Below, in pieces: positions 1-12,400 of a stretch of DNA of 64,000 nt. Each line of letters begins with the position of its first letter. Within the stretch, counting starts at the first letter, position 1. Source of the DNA: Echinococcus granulosus. Lineage: Eukaryota > Platyhelminthes > Cestoda > Cyclophyllidea > Taeniidae. The DNA lies in the NCBI RefSeq assembly GCF_000524195.1, contig NW_020170431.1:184276-248275 (forward strand), given 5' to 3'. The notes beneath the pieces are model-generated. The model was not told the origin of the DNA and ran no database searches. It was given only the letters and a program-made list of their open reading frames with translations. The translations under genes were made by a program, and so were the position numbers.

Positions 1-764
1 CATACGAGATAATGTCATCATATACATTTGCCTCATCGAAAGCAGCTAGAGACGCTTGAATTATTTTCTTGGTTGTGTCGGTTATGGACATGTGTAGCAA
101 ACTGCACCCAAGACCATTCGAATCTGTCCCGCTTTTTTTGATCTGTTAAAACAAAATAATCGTAAACTAATATGTAGGCCTTTCGTCTTTCTGGCAACAA
201 ATGCTTATTCGCTTTGCTTTGAAACAAAAAAGTGTTTGTTTAAAAAAATCCTGATTTTGTAAGTTTTATTGACCTTAAAACTAATTATTTTAAGTTGCAT
301 TAACAGAAAAACTTTCGTGCTCTCCTATGGTAACTGATATCAACAAGTGAGCAATTATGTCTGGTTTTTAAAAACACAATGTTGTTTTAAAGAAGTACGG
401 TTTTGCTACCAAACTTTTTTGCACCCCATATATATATTTGCCTCACATATTTTGCATTGACTTGGAGAAATTCACTTTGGTAGCTTTCGGGACTTCGGTA
501 ATTGTTTGAATTTTAAGAGTCATTATGTTATGTTAAAAAATATATTGCAGACGCGAGAAAGAACTGTGGCATATCTCTTTGCTCGTAGTCCCTGCGACCG
601 AGCGGAAATACATCCTGAGGTGCCTTAAGTGCCCGTGTGATTAAACGCAGAGTTAGACAGACTATCAAAACATTACGTTTGCTAACATATATGGCCTAAA
701 TTGATTTGAATGGTAATATTATATTTTAGCACGTAGACTTAGGGACTAGTCTAAGAACTTGTCC

Positions 765-965
765 TGTAATACGACAGTGGTTTATCCCTCGGTTCTAGTG
801 AGGCGCCACTTTTGTACTTTGAATTAGGCCCCTTGTACCTCGCTGGGTGGGCTAGCCTTTTGGGCCATGCCAATAGCCCAGGCGCCTTCTCTGCGCTGAA
901 TATATATTCTGCCCGAGTATCTTGTCTTCTTTCGTTTTCAGGGAGTCCCGGGGGGCTGTCCACTA
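765..965 (+). repeat. Dispersed ~200-bp repeat, copy A (well preserved)
   Basis: The copy begins TGTAATACGA, continues through CCCTCGGTTCTAGTGAGGCG and CTCGCTGGGTGGGCT, and ends near TTTTCAGGGAGTC. The same blocks occur in the same order at 53283-53484 and 54141-54343. Both strands are partly open by chance; the frames are short and look like no known protein. No tRNA A/B-box spacing, target-site duplication or poly(A) tail was recognised, so the class is unknown. Strand is given relative to the other copies. Confidence 0.8.
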
Positions 966-1140
966 ACACCCTTGTTTTCGTTTTCTCCCCTTCGGAAGTC
1001 AAGCGATAACCCAATACCTAATTTTACTTAGCATATATTTTAATTTCGCATGAATCAGAGCATAATATAAGAAATTTCTCTTTAAAAGGACTTCGCATCT
1101 ACAGTAAGGGAAACGATAATTTTACCATCTTTGTTATCAC

Positions 1141-1336
1141 TGTAATAAGGTTGGTTGTTTGCGTACCTCTCAGTTTTGATAAAGGACCACTTTGTGTCTT
1201 GGCCTTTGTACCTACACTGGGTGGGCTGGCCTTTAGACCATGCTAGTAGCCCCAAGCCCTGTTATACGTCTACAACACATATTCTGTAGAAGTATTGCGG
1301 CTTTTTTCGTCCTCAAGGAAGTCTCGATTTCTACAA
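1141..1336 (+). repeat. Dispersed ~200-bp repeat, copy B (diverged)
   Basis: This is a diverged copy in the same orientation as copy A. It begins TGTAATAAGG and keeps CACTGGGTGGGCTGGCCTTT, GACCATGC and AGTAGCC. It shares with copies C and E the words GTTGTTTG near the start and AAGCCCT in the middle, which suggests an older subfamily. Confidence 0.6.
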
Positions 1337-2031
1337 TGGTGGCATCGATACGCGGAGTCGAAATTAACAGGAATCCAAACTGATTTCCACTACTGGGTGA
1401 TAAACCTTAACAAGGCGGAAGAAGCACACGCGCTACCAATGGGTAAACCGGTAACGAAACCTACGTAATTTCCAGTATGTCATCTACCTTTGGTAGCTAT
1501 ACCAATTTTATATTTTGCAGGTAGCTATTAACAGCTGGAGCGACGCTAGTCATAAACTATCTGGGAAATTTTCCTTTTGAAGCGCCTATTGTACCTGTAT
1601 GAAGATACCGATACAGGGAACCCGTGATACTTTCTCCACTATTTTACCAGCTGGGAAGATCTTAGATAGATATGTGGCTGGTCAGACCTGAAATAAGTAC
1701 ATATTGGTAAGAAGGATTGGAAGCGGAATCCTATTCCCATATAATGTGTTAAATCCCGCCCCCTCTTACATAAATCTGCTTTTAGGCGAGTGTTTCTACA
1801 ACTACCTGTGGACACGGCCGACGGTAGACACATTCCCTCGTCCCCAAATTCATTTTCCCTTTAGGGCGGAACTGCAGATGAAGTTGAATTGCAAGAGGAA
1901 TTGGTGACTTTGCTGTCAAGCATCTCTTCACCTGCAATGACATTTAGTGGCTGGCACAATTGGATGACAGGCACTTTCCTACAGCACTAATTACGTGGTG
2001 ATGATTTACGTGGGAGGTTAACCAAGAGATA

Positions 2032-2200
2032 TGTAATACTTTTGTTGTTTGTCTAACTCTCGGTTTTGGTAAAGGGCACTTTGTGTCTTGGCCTACAGGC
2101 CATACCAGTAGTCTCAAGCCCTACTGCATGTTGAATATCCATGTTCCGCCCTGGTATTACGCCTTCTTTCGTCTCCAGAGAAGTCTCAGGAAGCTCCAAC
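2032..2200 (+). repeat. Dispersed ~200-bp repeat, copy C (diverged, internal deletion)
   Basis: This copy has the same orientation as A. It retains TGTAATAC, GTTGTTTG, CTCTCGGTTTTGG, CCAGTAGTCTCAAGCCCTAC and CTTCTTTCGTCTCCAG. Compared with B, the segment containing the GCTGGGTGGGCT block is missing. Confidence 0.6.
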
Positions 2201-2689
2201 AGCTTTCATTGTCGACTCACTGTCGGTATTAGGATGATGCTTTGATCGTGAAGACGAATGTTTATATTAAATGGCACTATTCCCCCAAAACCGCCTAGAC
2301 CAAAATTAATCTAATTAAAAGAGGTAGGTTCCAACAACTATAGTAAATGCGGATTTCAGTGAAATCTTAAACAATTTCTTATATAAGGGCCTTATTGAAA
2401 ATCCGGCATAGACGCCAAACGCATCTCATTACCGTCAGAACTTAGTTGTTTGTATTAAAAATGCACTGGAATATAAATTAAAACATAATAATAACAAATC
2501 TTCTTTAATTGCACATCAAATTGTGAGGGACATAATGATTTTTGCAGGCAGAACTTCCATTCAGTGGCATGTGCCCCGGGACAAGATGGTACCCTCTCAA
2601 CTTTCCTGTATGCGAGTGGCATATTGTCATGTTTGAGTTCTTTGTTCAACTCATCATTTGGCTTTCTAGGGCACTCAAGACGCTGTCTT

Positions 2690-2775
2690 TGTACAACCAT
2701 ATAGCGACATCTCCTATGGACCATGTCAGTAGCCCCCATACATTTACTACGTCAGCAGTACAGATTCCTTCTTAT
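2690..2775 (+). repeat. Possible fragment of the dispersed repeat, copy D
   Basis: Only the middle resembles the family: CCTATGGACCATGTCAGTAG followed by a CCC-rich word. It lies directly before copy E in the same orientation. It could be chance similarity. Confidence 0.3.
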
Positions 2776-2783
2776 GCAACACG

Positions 2784-2966
2784 ATAGTTGTTTGCTTGAT
2801 TCGGTCTTAGTATGGGGGGCATTTAGGATCTCTATCATTGTAAACTTGGAGTGTGGGCTGACGTTTGGGCCACGTCAGTAGCTCTAAGCCCTACTGTATG
2901 TCAAATATGTACACTCTGTTGAAATATTATGCCTTCTACCACCTTCAGAGAAGTCTTGGAGCCCTA
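2784..2966 (+). repeat. Dispersed ~200-bp repeat, copy E (diverged)
   Basis: The copy shares GTTGTTTG, GGGCCACGTCAGTAGCTC, AAGCCCTACTGTATG and CTTCAGAGAAGTCTTGG with copies B and C, in the same order and orientation. It is the last recognisable member of the left-hand cluster. Confidence 0.55.
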
Positions 2967-5477
2967 AATTCACGTCTTCTATTCGGGAAGAGCTCCAGGC
3001 GCTGCCATATGATTTCTTCCATAATAATTTAGTTTTTTGTAAGTTTAGGAAAGCTGTGTGCGAGTTGAGGTGGGAACCAAAGACATCCAAAAACTTAAGC
3101 TCTTTGTAAATACACTTTCAATTTACAAGATAATAATCATCCAAGCAAAATGCATCACTACTCACTTCAATGCCCGAGTAGCAAAAAGGGTTCTCGTTTC
3201 ATAAAACTTACTTCTTAGATAGTCAGCTATAATGGATTATTTTGTCAAAAGCGCGCAATGAATTATATGCACTTTCTTGGCATTAAACGGTGAAATAAAG
3301 ACGAATTTTCTGGCAAGCGCTTTGCATTTCACGCAAGTCAAAGCAAAATAGGTGGCAACAGAAACCATTTTTTGTGATTTACTTACGAATACTGGCATTT
3401 TTTGCATACTTTTGTATTTATCTAAATATTTATGTCATCTAAGAGACTTACCCAAAATCAGAGGGCAGCGTGAGAACACATTCTGGCTACTTTTTAAATT
3501 AAATGTTTTTGTCTGATTTATCGAAACTTTTCATGGTTTTTAAAAAGCCTTGTGTCCGTATGTTTCAAGGTTGAATGTTTGTTCTGCTTTACCACAACAA
3601 TACCGCAACACACGAATTCTGGTTGTAAAAATATTTACTAAATTTGGCGAAAATCCGATCTTGTTGTGTTATTGAAGTCTCAGCCAGACTTTACTATTTG
3701 AGGTAGTTTTCTCCTGTTCTGCACAACTGTCTTGACACTAAGTTGTGCAAGCAGCGCAATGAAATTTATCGACTTCTTATGTGCCTCTTAAGTCCATTAA
3801 CCATGTCCAGATCCAAATTGTCGAAGCCCATGTTTTTCCGGCCTTTTTTGTTGCTCGGCTACTTATTTAACCCGAACTTTTCCCTGAACCTAGCCAACGG
3901 TGCTCTATTTGTATGTTGTCCTAACTCTCTTTTTGAATACTTAGTACAAATCCCTAGGTCCTTATTGCCCGTTCATTGTTTCACATTTGTGACAAATAGT
4001 AATCGCTTTCCAAAAACAAATGATGTGTTTCTAAAATGGGTCTCGGTTCCCTTTTGATGCACTGTTATCTTATGTTTGATTTCACTTTTGTTTAATATTT
4101 ATCGTTGAACAAAACTTCAATAAGTAGAATACGATTACGTAAACCCTCTTTTTGTTAAATTGTTTGGCTTGCCTTGCTTATAGCCTCTTACTTATTTCAA
4201 GGCAATCCTGTTCTTATTATCTGATATTTTATATGTTTAAAGTCTACCGTTTTGGAAATTATCCCCTTCCCACATCTGGGAAAAAGACCGCTGGCAATTT
4301 TAACTACGTTTATTTTACTGCAATATTTTGGTTCCAGTAGCCAACAGCGTTGAATTGTATGCCCATATTTATTACAGCAGCTATTTTTGTGGGAATTTTG
4401 CTGTCACTAAAAAAATGCACCCTCTGCAACAAAATGGGCATTTATTTTTGCCCACTTCATAGATTTTCAAGGACTAAATTCCTTACTAATGACGTATTTT
4501 CTACTATTTTCAGGATAATTTGATCACCTTCTCTCATTTCGTGTGATGGCAATGTCAAGTAAGCCACGCACTGCCTGATTACTATCTGGATATTCTGCTT
4601 CGCCTACTATAATATTCATTTTTTGCTGGGTAGTAGGCATAATATGCACAGATTATTTCGCCTGTGTGAGGGAGGCTGGGGCAGAGAGGTCCGGGAACAG
4701 GGAGTTGATTTGCCCGAGCAGCTGTTCTTGATGCTCCTTTTTTGTGCATGTAATCTTGTCTAGAAACACGAACACCATTTTCCTATCCGGTTTATCGCAC
4801 TAAAATGTATTCTAGCCCTTTATCCGTTGACTATCGATAGGCTTTGGGTCTTTAGTCTATTCACAGGCTTGAAAATCTTGCTATTTTTTGACCAAGGTAT
4901 TTGTCCTTCCCTTTTGCTTAAGGTCTAGATTCCAAAATTAACTACTTTGCTCCGGATTGATCGTTCTGTAGGTTGCTGAAAAATTTTAATTGTAAATTTG
5001 GTACCCTATTTCGTAATTTATTTCTCATGACGTTACTGGCATCCTAATGAGTCCCATTTTTTGTCTTTTTTTCGTTACAAAAACAGTTAAGGTCCTACAG
5101 CAAATAGAAAATATTGTTACGTTCCCACCTCAAACCATAAATCCACTGTTACCGAGGGAATATACGAAAGAGACTTTTTTAAGTAAATAATCAAACCAGG
5201 TAAGAGACGTTTAAACTTACGGAATGTTGACACCAACCCGGTTGAAGCATCCACTCTTGATTAAGATCCCCAGAAAGGGATCCACTGACAGGCAACACAA
5301 CTGTTTGTTATCACCAGCCAATTGCTTGCCACCGTCCACTCCCATCAGCTTATCTTGGCCAATAAGCATGCGGCTAGCCTCTGAGTGGTTCGTCGCGTGC
5401 ACGCTATCCCAGCACTCCTTAAATCTCTTCAAGGTTTCATTCGCCTTCCACATCTCTCCCCCTCCGCGCACTTGTCC

Positions 5478-6411
5478 ATGTCATCCTTGAATTGTTTTAA
5501 ACCCTCACTTGTTGGTACCCTGCCCCATAAGGTGCTTGAAGGCAGCACACGATTTGGTGAGAATTCGGACTCAGAAGGTGAGGACTATGAGGCTTCCACG
5601 GTGCGTGATCACGTCTCCTGCACCGACGACGGCTGTTCGCTACAGAGCAGAAGCCGTTTTCAGGGCCTTCGGAGTGAGTCTCCACGTCCGGAGTCGAATG
5701 TCCTTGTCCGAACCCTCAAAACAGCCTCCCTTTCGGGGCGTAATCCGTCAAAATTAAAAGAGTCTGGCGTTTCTAATCCCTCTCCAATGCTTAGCTGCAT
5801 GAAAAGCCACTTTCGCAAAGGTGATACACCAGATTCCAAGAGGAAAGCGAAGACAAAACACACAGAGGTTAAGTATGACAGCTATGACAGTGTTGACTTG
5901 CAACCACCGGTGGAGAACGCAAACAGCAATCTTAGTTGCCTTGTCAGGAGCCATTCAGACTCAACTTGCTTAACTGCTAAGGCGGGTAAACCGCCAGATG
6001 AAGCAGTAGTTGATTCAAAGAGCCCATTACCATCGGACTCTCAGTTAGACGTTTTGATTACTGCCTCGGCAATACGGAGTGGGGAAGGATCTAATTCCAG
6101 TGCTCCGAGGAGCACAGTCTACTCTCCTGTTTATCCCAATCCACCTATACCCAGTTTTGGATATGTACCATCAAGTCCTTACATAGCCTATGAGGGCTAC
6201 TTCGGCTCTACTCAAATGGGTGGATTTATGGGAGTTATGACACCTCCGAGCTACTGCACACCAAACATGAGTCTGGGGGACGTAGGTTACCAGGGCCTGG
6301 CCTATCCATCTCCGCAGATGAGTTCCTACTCTCTCCTCTTTCAGTGTCCCCATCCCTACACAGATCCATTCCAACAGCGACCCTGCTCACTGGAAAGTTG
6401 TAATGTCAACG
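5478..6411 (+). CDS. ASPP-like gene, first recognisable exon (Ser/Tyr/Pro-rich)
   Basis: A long open frame runs from 5385 to a donor AACG|GTAGGT at 6411/6412. The ATG at 5478 is one possible start. The alternative is an internal exon beginning after an acceptor, for example CCCCATAAG at 5531 (phase 0). The protein is disordered in composition: an acidic GENSDSEGEDYE segment, many Ser residues, then a Tyr/Pro/Gly-rich stretch (YSPVYPNP, FGYVPSSPY) in the last third. It matches no domain I recognise. It ends in phase 1, which fits the next exon exactly. Membership in the ASPP-like gene is inferred from phase, strand and the absence of any other downstream partner. Confidence 0.65.
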
Positions 6412-9400
6412 GTAGGTGCAATACTTTAAGTCTCCCTCTCTATCTCGCCTAGTCCTCACATATCGGAGTTATTTACTGCATTGGTGAGACCGTCCGCTTG
6501 CGATTCGAGTTCCATCCCGATAAATCATTTTTCTGTCATTTTTCTTGTGCACAAAATTGCCCCCCAATGTATGTGTATCACGCAATAGTCCGTCTCTATG
6601 CCCAGCCTTAGGATGTGATACGATTTATCTCTAAATTTGATGGGTCTTTTTCATTTGAACTGCTTCCAGTAGCCGTGCAGCTCCAGAAGTGTCTTCTCCT
6701 CCTCTCCGGCCACTGCCTGAAGATTGAGTTTGGCTTTTTATTCTTGTGAAAATATGCTTGAAAAGTCTACTTTATCTGCTTAATTGACCAAATCTATGGT
6801 TGTAGAGGGCTCTACCGCTAGGTAGTTGGTTGAAGGACTTCAGTTCCAACCGATTGTTGCACGAATCCCTCTCCCTTCAATGACCCCACTTTAAGCACTT
6901 CCAAATGCCCAAATTCCTAGGTCAGTTTTTCATGCCAGGAAAGAAATGAAGNNNNNNNNNNNNNNNNNNNNNNNNNNNNNNNNNNNNNNNNNNNNNNNNN
7001 NNNNNNNNNNNNNNNNNNNNNNNNNNNNNNNNNNNNNNNNNNNNNNNNNNNGCCTCCAAAAAGTGTACTAATTTCTGCTTAGTGCAATTTTTCAACCATT
7101 GTGGATGGGCATGTACTTTTCCATGGTGTTCACCCACACCGAGGCCAGGAAGGATCGTCCTCTTTTTTTCGGGGTGGGGGGGATGGAACTTTTGGCCTGT
7201 TTTTATACTCTGCATAAAATATGATTGGTAAATTTTTTTTCACTTTTTATTTGATTATTTTACTTTTTTTGCCTGGCAATTTGTACCCGCCTCCCCTTCG
7301 ATATGCCCGACTACTTTAATACCGTGGAGGAACTGTGCGATTCAGGGAAAGCTTCTTACTCTACTATTCATCCCAAGTGTCCAAGTAGGGTGCTTTTAAT
7401 TCCTTGCCCACTTTGAGTATATCCCCACTGCTTGATAATGGAAGTACACACACCGAAATTTATGACACCCGACTACGTCTATCCATGGCGGAGGTCTCAC
7501 TTCTGGCGTCAACACCCACCTCTAAATAGCTTTGTTTAAGCAAACCTCTAATACGCCTCTGTCTGAAGATGAAATTATTGTGGAGGTCTTAGAAACTGTC
7601 TGAATGCTACTGGGATTGATGAACAGACCTCCTTACCTCAAAGTTGATCAGTAGAAATGATGTTTCCCTCCCAGCAGATGATTTGATAACTTCAGTGACT
7701 TTTGAAAGGTGTCTCATTTAAATAACTTAAAATTGTTTTCGTTTTCTCCTTACGATAAGTTATTTTAATTTGATTTGTGCTTGACTGAAGTATGATGTCA
7801 ACTGGATCACTTGAAGTGGTGATCTGAAACTTTCGGTACTTGCCTTCTTCCATCCTACCTCTTCCGATTTATGTATGACTTTGTCAGTTGTCAGTACATA
7901 TTCTCTCGTCTAACTGTAGATCTGGAGTGAATCATGGTACTACCTTCTTGAAGTTGATCGGGTCGGGTCATCCAGTTGCGTGTTATCGATACCCCCGACC
8001 CCCCCACCTCCCCGGGGTGGTGAATGGCGCTTGTATTTGGGGCAGTCCCCAGCTGTTGCGAGGCTAGCAGTTGTTGCCACCATTTATAGTGCGTCCATCG
8101 AAACCATGTGACTTCCTCATGCCTATTCAGCAATTTTGCAAACCAAAAAAAGAAGTAAAAAGGAAGCTTTGCTCTTTGGGTATAAGGTATCTGCTCCATT
8201 TAGCGTCGCCAGACAGGCTGCATTCCACATCGTCTTGAGTGGGTGTTCACACTCAGGAGGGTGGTACGTGTTACCCGTAGGGAAAAAAATCTCATTTTTC
8301 GGAGTCACCTCATCTTGTGATTAATTCCCATTCATCCCTACCTAAATAAGGTAGTTCACTTGTAGTCACCACTGATCCCCGCCTCTTCTTCCATCCCACG
8401 AAAAAAGGTGGTTATCCTACGAGAGGTAATTTTTTTTGCTAGGCTCTCGTTTCGTGCATAAGCCAGCTACACTGTCAATACAGTTGCCTGCATTATCCGC
8501 CATTCCTCCTCCTCCTCCTCCTTCCTTCCCACCCGTGTTTCATCCCCAAATCTCCTTCAAGCGTAAGTCAGCTGGCAACACGACCATAATGCGTCCTGAA
8601 ATCGGTGAAGTTACCTTGACATAAGCGGTGCTATAAATTTCAGGCTTTTCATTACCTTCTATCCCAATTCTATTCATTTCAAAAGCGCTTTTTGCCTTTC
8701 TAATAACAATATCACTTCTGTTTGACGCAACGTCAACACTTCCGCCACCTTTGGCACAAATTAATGATCCATGATATGTGTGTATGCGTGCGTGTATATG
8801 GATCAAGTCACAGGCCTCGAAACAGTTGTTACTTGTGGTCTCACAGTTTGCTCTATGCAGCAACTTTCACAAAGATGAAGGTGAATTCAAAAATTCTTCT
8901 ACACTTCACTTAGTCTTTGAAGTGTCACGTTAATTTTACCTGACCCACGGCCACGGCTTTTTCCGGCTTGAACCTGATTGGCTCTCAATTCCCGAAACTA
9001 TTTGATCATGGTGATTGGCAACTTTTTTCCTTGCCCTCTTGCCATCCAATTATTTAACGATATTTATTCCCAGGAATAAAATGGAATTTAGGTCATTTGT
9101 TTCCCTCTCTCCCCATCTCCCTTACAGGAGGACAAATTTTTGGCCTTGTCCTGTCATTCTCCGTACAAATTTTCCGTCGACTGCTTCACTAGGCCCAGTC
9201 TAAACTATTCCCCGATTTCGGCAAATGTAAAAGGCCACCACTTTATAGGCTTGCGTAATAGTAAAATTAACTTAATTTTCGTGTCCACTTTCTTGTTTAA
9301 TGTACAGGTTAGCTTAAACAAACGGTGGGGATACCGGAAAGGCGGGAATCTGCTCGCACACCCATCCCCCTCTCCTCAATTAACTTTGCCTCCCATCTTA

Positions 9401-12400
9401 GCTTAAATTTGGAAGAAAATATTTGATTCTTTTTATTTTTTTAAGAAGTTTATTCATTTCTCCCCAGTTTTTTTTATTCCTATATGGTAAGTCAAATGAC
9501 CCTTGACGAGCCTGTTTAATGGTGGATGATTGATAGCTCGAGGCTTGGGGGATTAATTTCATTGGTAATTTTTTTTTCTCAATTTCATAACCTAGGCACC
9601 TTTTAAACCGCGACTTTTTCCTCCTCTGTTGCCTAGAGGCGTAGAGGGTAGCCCATACAAAGTTGTGCAACACAGTACGTAGCATTACGGTGAGGTGGTA
9701 TTCACACCTTAGTGTTCTCTCTACCGCCACATCTCATGCCAAAACTGTCACTGCTTCCATGAGTTGTGGTTCTATTCCACCACGCCCACGTGCGGAGTGT
9801 GTGTGGCCTGTCCTCGGCTGTGTGAAAGAACAGGGCGCTGACTTTGAGTTGGTTGAAACGTGTCCCACCCTGTGCCGATCGGTTTTGAACTCTTAGGTCA
9901 CCAAGGCCACGCGGCGCTTGACTGCCCCGTTTTTTCTAGGGTCATTTCGCAAACTGCACTCTGCTTGTGTCCACCTCCTTCCTCCTCTTGTGGATTGTTT
10001 ACTTCCCAAAAGCTCACCTTTTGAACCGATTTATGCTTTGCGGATTTGGCCTCGGGCTCATGACACACTTCCGTCCACGAAGGGTAGTGGCTTCATCAGT
10101 GTGCAATTCCTCCCAACTTCTGGTTTCAAGAAGTAGTATTGACCCGCCTCACACCTCCACAAAATTCGTATGCGTCGCCTGCCTGTTGGATTTTCCTCCT
10201 CCAACATTCCCCACCGAAGGGCACATCAAGCTACCTATTGCAAGTCGGTGAAAATCAATCTGAAAGGCAAACAGCCGTTCATCGTCCACCGTTTTTTAAC
10301 CAAGGGCAGAACATTCGGAAATCATGCATCATTTTTTCGTGTCACTAAAAGCTACTAAAATTGAGCTAGAAAAACCCACATTAACTAAGACAGGAAGTTG
10401 AAAAGTAGTTTACGACTTACAAAGACATTTGAAGAGTTTGCTCCAGTATGGAGCTAGCCGGAGGAGACTAAGTCATCAAATTATCACTTTTAGGAGGACC
10501 ACTTCCACACGCAACAGGACCTCGACAGGGTCTTAACAACTCCTACCATTCTGCCCACATTTCCGCCTCCCCCATGCCTCCCGTGATTTGCGCCTCGAAC
10601 TATCCCCGACAGAATCACTCCACCTCCTATCAGACACCGATATCCTCTGAGGAGCGGGCCCCTGCGGCTCCAATTCCAGCTCGACGACAGTTTAGCAATC
10701 ACCACTATCATCTACCTCCCAATCCGCCTCTTCAAAGGCTTCGTTCTCCACCGCCACCATCACAACACCAACAACAACAACAACCGTTTCCACCGTTACC
10801 AATGCATCAGTCTCAATCTCATTTCACTATCCAAATGCCTTCCAGTCGAGGCACTGCCTTCAAGAAGTTGAACAACACTGCCGCACCCCCTCCCTATGAC
10901 TCACTCAGATCTGTTATCGGTAATCCAGCCAATCAGGTAAGCACAGTTTTGTCCAGACATTTGATTGGCTGGAAGCGCATTTTGCTCCCACATTTTTAGG
11001 GATATATCTTGGTGATTTTTGGAATCTTCTGACCACTAAAACACCGAACCATCCACTTCAACTTATTCCCTAGTATCCTAATCCTAGCAGTTGTAGGGCG
11101 GAACTTTCAGATTCCGCGTAAAATTTTACTGTACCCGCAATAGAACGCTACCATACAAAGGCGATGTTTGAATTTCCTATCTTTTCACATTTTTCATACT
11201 TTTTGATGCATATGTCCTTTTACACGATCACTTGACCAACAGAGTACTTTTAGACTCACGTCTCCAATTCCTCCACACCCACACACCGTTAGACCTTTTC
11301 GTCTCCGAGTTGAAACAAGTTGTTGCTTGTCGATCGCACTCGTCAAATAGGTGAGATTGTATTAGTTTAAATACAAAAGCTGTGAAAAGAATTCTTGTGG
11401 TTGTGTCGATTGATGCCAAGGTACATGGAGACACCTAGTTGCTGTGACACTCCTCCTTTCAAATGTAAGGAAGTGCAATGAATTTACTGCGTAGAACTAA
11501 AATCTAAATTCTCATGAAGAAGAATGGTTATTTGAAGTTCAAGTAATTTGTACTTCTGTGATTCACAATCCACAATTTGAAGATAGATAGCTTTTCGGCT
11601 CCAAAATCTGGGGGGTGAGCTAATTCCGATCTTCTTTATCTCCCCTTCGGCGCCACTTCTCGCGTTGCGATCACCAACGCAACGTACACCCAATTAAATG
11701 TCTCTGGCCTTACGATGGTACAGGAAATTGTGCCTAAAGAAGGTGGATTCTATTGCCCTTGATTTCTAGCTGAGGACGAATGGAAGGTGACCATCATTGT
11801 CCGTGATCAAGGTGGAGCTATTAATGCATCATTTCCAGGGCTAGCATGCGGCGACCTGTTTGTTGTAACTGCTTGGCCTTAGTTTTCTTTTTGGGTAGAT
11901 GTAAAAGTTAAGCGCTTATTTAACTTCATGACTCGTTGAAAAAAGTTAAGATTCTTCTACAAGCACCAAGGCCCCGATCGGTGTCATTTGGCTCGCAACT
12001 TGGTGCCCAATCGGCATTGGAGACATTGAGACTTGAACATTTACGTGTTACTCAAGCTTCTAAGTGCCTGTCTGTGTATGTGTGCGAAAACATTCGTGAC
12101 GTGTCGTTTTGTTTAAGTGGATGGATCACTTATGTCAATTGCACTAACCTGGCTTGGTGTTTGGTTTTCTCTCTCCTACTCAGACGTTCTTCACTGTACA
12201 CATCTGCTTAAAGAGTTTAAAGGAGGGCTTTTATACAATCAAAGAAAAGGATATTCAACAAGGCTTATGGCTAGTTCATTATAACATAAACCACTAACGT
12301 CACATATATGTGACATGCGTGCATTATCAGTTTATTATAACTGATTGCGTTCAGTCGTGTTGACTGAGTTTAAAGCAAAACACTACATGAATTATTGGCA

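Larger units (their letters stand above)
1..5477. other. Non-genic region upstream of the ASPP-like gene
   Basis: No open frame here resembles a known protein or has convincing splice sites. The AT-rich stretch at about 3100-5200 shows nothing recognisable. A cluster of dispersed-repeat copies lies between about 765 and 2966 (listed separately). Upstream exons or a promoter of the ASPP-like gene could lie here or beyond the left edge. In particular, the N-terminal Ras-association-like domain of vertebrate ASPP1/2 was looked for and not seen. Confidence 0.6.

Noticed and set aside
812..1009. Short frames inside the ~200-bp repeat, similar between copies (…LYLAGWA…)
   Set aside because: They recur only because the repeat recurs; frames differ in start and end and match no protein family.
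3743..4057. 104-residue hydrophobic open frame
   Set aside because: T-rich DNA gives hydrophobic frames by chance; no domain, splice or start context.
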